Assembly (NCBI GenBank): GCA_027919835.1
Contig: JANVFP010000071.1
Location: forward strand, 1-22,329
Length of the DNA: 22,329 bases
Direction: 5' to 3'
Origin: Lentinula raphanica
Taxonomy: Eukaryota; Basidiomycota; Agaricomycetes; Agaricales; Omphalotaceae
Below the pieces are notes generated by a model that made no database searches, was not told the origin of the DNA, and saw nothing but the letters and a program-made list of their open reading frames with translations. The translations under genes were made by a program, and so were the position numbers. The stretch's first letter is position 1. Each line of letters starts with the position of its first letter. Shown here piece after piece: positions 19,560 to 22,329 of the stretch.

Positions 19560-20723
19560 CTAGTTCTCCATATAGGCATTGACGGTGACCTCTCCCAGTT
19601 GTTTGAGAGCAAGCTGTATCTGAGCAAGAACCTGAGGACCTGCACTAGCGGAAGGACTGGCACTAGTGGAGGAAGACGTCGAGCTTGTACTTGTAGCTAG
19701 AACGCGAACACGAATCAGGAATCATTCAGGAATCAGTATGATCGACCTTCGAAATTCGGACTAACCGGAAGAACTCGTAGTCCACGAAGAAGACGTGCTT
19801 TGTGTGGTGCTTGAGGACGAGGACGTCGTACTAGGCGGAGGCGTCGACGTCGATGTGGGAGTCTGGGTTGTTGACGGAGGGGTATATTGAGACGTGGACG
19901 AAGTCGAGGTAGATGAGGATGAAGAGGAATCGTCGATGAAAGACCATGTTCCGCCGTGCATTTCGCCTATTCGTTAGGATCACCACCGGAGAGGGATGCG
20001 AAGAGGGAGTAGGTAAGATCGAGTTGGCCATAAGCGCATGTTGGGCACTGAGTGACAGGAAGTAGGTGAGGAGAGCAGCTAAGGGTTGAACGGGTGGATG
20101 AATAAGATGAGTACGTACTTGGTCTGTAACCTGCGATGAGGAATGCGAAAGTTGAGAACACAGACACATCAATTGAAAAACTATTGCGAGGACCACCACC
20201 TGAGCTGTAACGGTTTTGCCTTGGTAGGAAAGAGAGACCATTTTGTAGCAATGTGCTCCGTTGTCCCATTGCTACCACACGGTTCAATCCTCGAAAGCAA
20301 TGGGAGTGTGTTTTTGCTTACATCACTATTCAAAGCTACGATCTTCAAGGGAGATTAGAGATCCATTGAGCTCGTAGTTCCACGAAGGCTACAGAATCTT
20401 GAGCAGTCTAAGTGCCACATTAGACGGATACTTTCAGCGCCACAAAAGTGAAGTACTCACATTCGTACTACCACACGCTCCTCTGAGCATTCATCCAGAT
20501 ACATGTACTCTGTTAAAGAAACTACGAGTAAGCGACTCACAACCAGCTCGTAGTAAGTAAAATCTCCTGTGGTTGCATCCCTTTTGACATTCGACGAGAC
20601 GGGATGAACGTTCCTGTTGAGATGACTAACGCGAACTTTGCCATGTCCGGGTGAAGCTTGAGCATTGATAACGAATGAGGAGATAGCAAGAGAGAGTAAA
20701 GACAGGTAGTAAAAAGAGTGCAT
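19560..20723 (-). CDS. Secreted RlpA-like double-psi beta-barrel protein
   Basis: Expansin/barwin-related secreted protein; family members bind or loosen cell-wall polysaccharide, mostly without proven activity. Signal peptide at residues 1-23 (MHSFYYLSLLSLAISSF..AQA). A short propeptide-like stretch ends VKR before the barrel, whose landmarks are GDFTYYE, GACGSTN, IVALNSDQWDNGAHCYK, LSYQGKTVTAQVTDQCPTCA, YGQLDLTYSLFASL and MHGGTWSFI. A long Ser/Thr/Pro tail follows, with a final helix-like segment (VLAQIQLALKQLGEVTVNAY). Proposed exons: 20544-20723, 20461-20482, 20393-20407, 20322-20342, 20200-20271, 20119-20130, 19766-20047 and 19560-19696, about 247 residues. Four exons are 22 nt or shorter. 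One base is missing near 19970 (before GEMHGG), and the exon 1-2 junction does not keep phase as given. Family call sure; fine exon map less so. Confidence 0.8.
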
Positions 20724-21025
20724 AGTTTTCGAAATTTTCTTGAGATTGGTGGTGTGGGGTTAGGTTGGACGTAAAGAACGTGAATGGCGAACTGTCAACG
20801 AATTGTTCGGCAGATATATTTCTTTGTGTGCCTGATACGGCAGTAACGCGTCCCAGTCTTCCAGACGCGTATCCATTGCAAGAAAGGATGGATGGCTTGG
20901 ACAATGGTCATATTTTTCGTAGAGTACAAAGGTTCGCGCTCAGTTCTTATCACTGTAAGCGCAACACCAGTCATTATTAAGTTGTTTGAGGTCTTCATAT
21001 GCACATCTATCCAGTAAAAGGGTAT
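20724..21025. other. Intergenic, no gene seen
   Basis: Promoter side of the RlpA-like gene and upstream flank of the tRNA. Short open frames on both strands have no protein-like pattern. Confidence 0.4.
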
Positions 21026-21097
21026 AGCAGCATGGCGCAGTGGTAGCGCGCGGGGCCCATAACCCCGAGGTCACTTGATCGAAACAAGTTGCTGCTA
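21026..21097 (+). tRNA. Initiator tRNA-Met (CAT)
   Basis: A 72-nt cloverleaf without intron. Acceptor AGCAGCA pairs with TGCTGCT, D stem GCGC/GCGC, anticodon stem CGGGG/CCCCG around loop CCCATAA (anticodon CAT), variable loop AGGTC, T stem ACTTG/CAAGT. Three traits mark it as initiator rather than elongator: the A1-T72 end pair, the T loop ATCGAAA in place of TTCRANY, and consecutive G-C pairs in the anticodon stem. Internal promoter boxes are TGGCGCAGTGG (A) and GATCGAAAC (B). Confidence 0.95.
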
Positions 21098-21124
21098 TTC
21101 CTTGCGAACGAGAGTGAATTTCTG

Positions 21125-21131
21125 TTTTTTT
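21125..21131 (+). terminator. RNA polymerase III T-run terminator
   Basis: Seven consecutive T residues 27 nt downstream of the tRNA-Met 3' end, the usual Pol III stop. Confidence 0.75.
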
Positions 21132-21246
21132 CAGCCTCAACAAACCTGTTCCAATTTTCAAAGCTCAACGGGGAAGCTCCTTAGGAACGACTCACAAAGT
21201 AAGAAAAGACTGCGAGCATCTCCTCACAATGGACATACCTATATTA

Positions 21247-22142
21247 TGACGTTCCATCTGTACAAAAATTATTTAGCGCTGAATATGTATGTAGGTATGC
21301 GCCGAACTCATTCATTCGGCCATCTCCCTCAAATGATGCCAAAATTAACGCTGCGCCGAGATTTTTTCCAGCGCCAGCGCCGAAAAATTGGTTGCGCCAG
21401 CGCACAAAACTGTCTGCGCCAGCGCCGAAAATTACACTAAAGTTTTTGAGAGTGCAGAGTCCAGAAAGATGCCTAAGTAGGCTGATACCCAAGTAATTTT
21501 AGTAGGTTTAGTCAATATTATGATTTTAATACAGTGATATATCAATAATATCGCTTTGAGATAGCCCTTTGCAACGAGACAACACCGCGAGGAGACGTGT
21601 TGGAAAAGTTCTCAGCAGCATGTGAATTTCATGTGATCTTTGACGCTCATATCAGATGACTATGTGGCTGTAATGGGCCATAACTCATAAGTCTAGACTT
21701 TTCTGATGATCGGATCAAATCTGGGTGATCGGATCGGCACCTGATTTTTTGATCACATGCATCTCACATGTTGCTGAGAACTTTTTCAACACGTCTCCTC
21801 GCGGTGTTGTCTCCTTGCAAAGGACCATATTAAAGCAAGATTATTAATTTAATACTGTAAGAAACTCATAATATAGGCTAAAAGTACTTGAGATGCTTAT
21901 GTAAAAGCCTTTTTAGGCTCTCCTCAGGACTTCTGCACCCCCAAAAACTTGGGTGTAAGTTTCGGCGCTGGCGCAGATAGTTTTGTGCGCTGGCGCAGCC
22001 AAATTTTCGGCGCTGGCGCAGAAAGAAATCTCGGCGCAGTTATAAATCTGGCATATTTGAGGCAGATTGCCGAATTGATGATTTCGGCGCATACCTACAT
22101 ACATATTCGGCGCTAAATAATTTTTGTACAGATGGAACGTCA
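21247..22142. mobile_element. 896-bp foldback (giant palindrome) element
   Basis: Nearly the whole element is one imperfect palindrome. The first ~60 bp, beginning TGACGTTCCATCTGTACAAA, match the reverse complement of the last ~60 bp with one difference, and the match continues with more differences to the centre near 21690. Arms of roughly 430 bp would form a long hairpin. Each arm carries three copies of a GC-rich motif (TGCGCCAGCGCCGAAAA type; left 21370-21430, right 21963-22022). A better-conserved core (21567-21637 with 21751-21824, CAACACCGCGAGGAGACGTG) lies near the middle. The outer ends are flanked by TA on both sides (21245-21246 and 22143-22144), compatible with a TA target duplication. 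No transposase frame; open frames inside are shadows of the repeat. Confidence 0.88.
21567..21824. repeat. Highly conserved inner inverted repeat of the foldback element
   Basis: The two arms of this inner palindrome differ at only a few of about 54 central positions, while sequence just outside it has drifted much more. It could be a functionally constrained core, or a separate small element nested in the larger one. Confidence 0.7.
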
Positions 22143-22144
22143 TA

Positions 22145-22329
22145 CTATATGCCTGAGTTATCACAAATTTGAAGTGATGCAAGCAAGGTTGGACCCCGGC
22201 TAGTCTTCGTAGCTTGAGAATAAGACACTCATCGGCAGCTGTTCTCTGGACCCCAGCGGGCGTACGATGGTTCCTGTCTCCTCCTGCGGACCTACGCACA
22301 GTCTGTGTTTCCGTTTCATGTGTATGGTT
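22145..22329. other. Window end, nothing recognised
   Basis: 185 bp after the foldback element without a supported gene, RNA or repeat. Confidence 0.4.

Noticed and set aside
21370..22022. CRISPR-like or tandem array from the repeated GCGCCAGCGC motifs
   Set aside because: Copies are mirrored between the two arms with irregular spacing, which fits subterminal repeats of a foldback element.
21913..22299. 128-codon minus-strand frame at the window end
   Set aside because: It runs through the arm of the foldback element and is mirrored by a frame in the other arm, so it is repeat sequence and not a gene.

Overview
The window looks like nuclear DNA of a mushroom-forming basidiomycete (Agaricomycetes). 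Genes are close together on both strands and split by many introns of about 45-70 nt with GT..AG ends and CTRAY-type branch sites. Several products are typical of such fungi: small secreted proteins, an RlpA-like secreted protein and centractin. Exon models below were built by hand from splice signals, reading-frame arithmetic and remembered family conservation. No database search was run.

Layout, left to right. The 3' part of a SPRY-domain gene (1-1010) is followed by a poorly resolved minus-strand candidate membrane protein (about 1554-2000), a 360-bp inverted-repeat MITE (2231-2590) and a gene-poor stretch. Next come a secreted kinase-like protein (3905-4875, +), cytosolic aspartyl-tRNA synthetase (5003-7006, -) and mitochondrial-type aspartate aminotransferase (7842-9371, +). 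The last two are divergent, and a 644-bp MITE with 8-bp target duplications sits in the promoter region between them. A long Ser/Pro-rich protein (9533-12215, +) is followed by two coding-like relics, one of them a diverged copy of that protein's C-terminus. Elongator subunit ELP5 (12875-14144, -) and a membrane-anchored GNAT (14165-15142, -) are only 20 bp apart. Then come a small Cys-rich secreted protein (15649-16167, -), an unrecognised conserved-looking gene (16572-17489, -), ARP1/centractin (17523-19235, +) and a secreted RlpA-like double-psi beta-barrel protein with several micro-exons (19560-20723, -). The window ends with an initiator tRNA-Met (21026-21097) and an 896-bp foldback element (21247-22142).

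Most genes are housekeeping (translation, aspartate metabolism, tRNA wobble modification, dynactin). Interspersed are three secreted proteins: kinase-like, Cys-rich and RlpA-like. I see no functional cluster. The nearest thing to a shared pathway is the divergent pair that uses aspartate.

A recurring oddity is that at least seven sites in five or more genes need one extra base to keep the conserved frame, often next to a short homopolymer. Other genes (ARP1, ELP5, GNAT, kinase-like) are clean. This suggests base-level assembly errors more than true decay, but it cannot be settled from this sequence.
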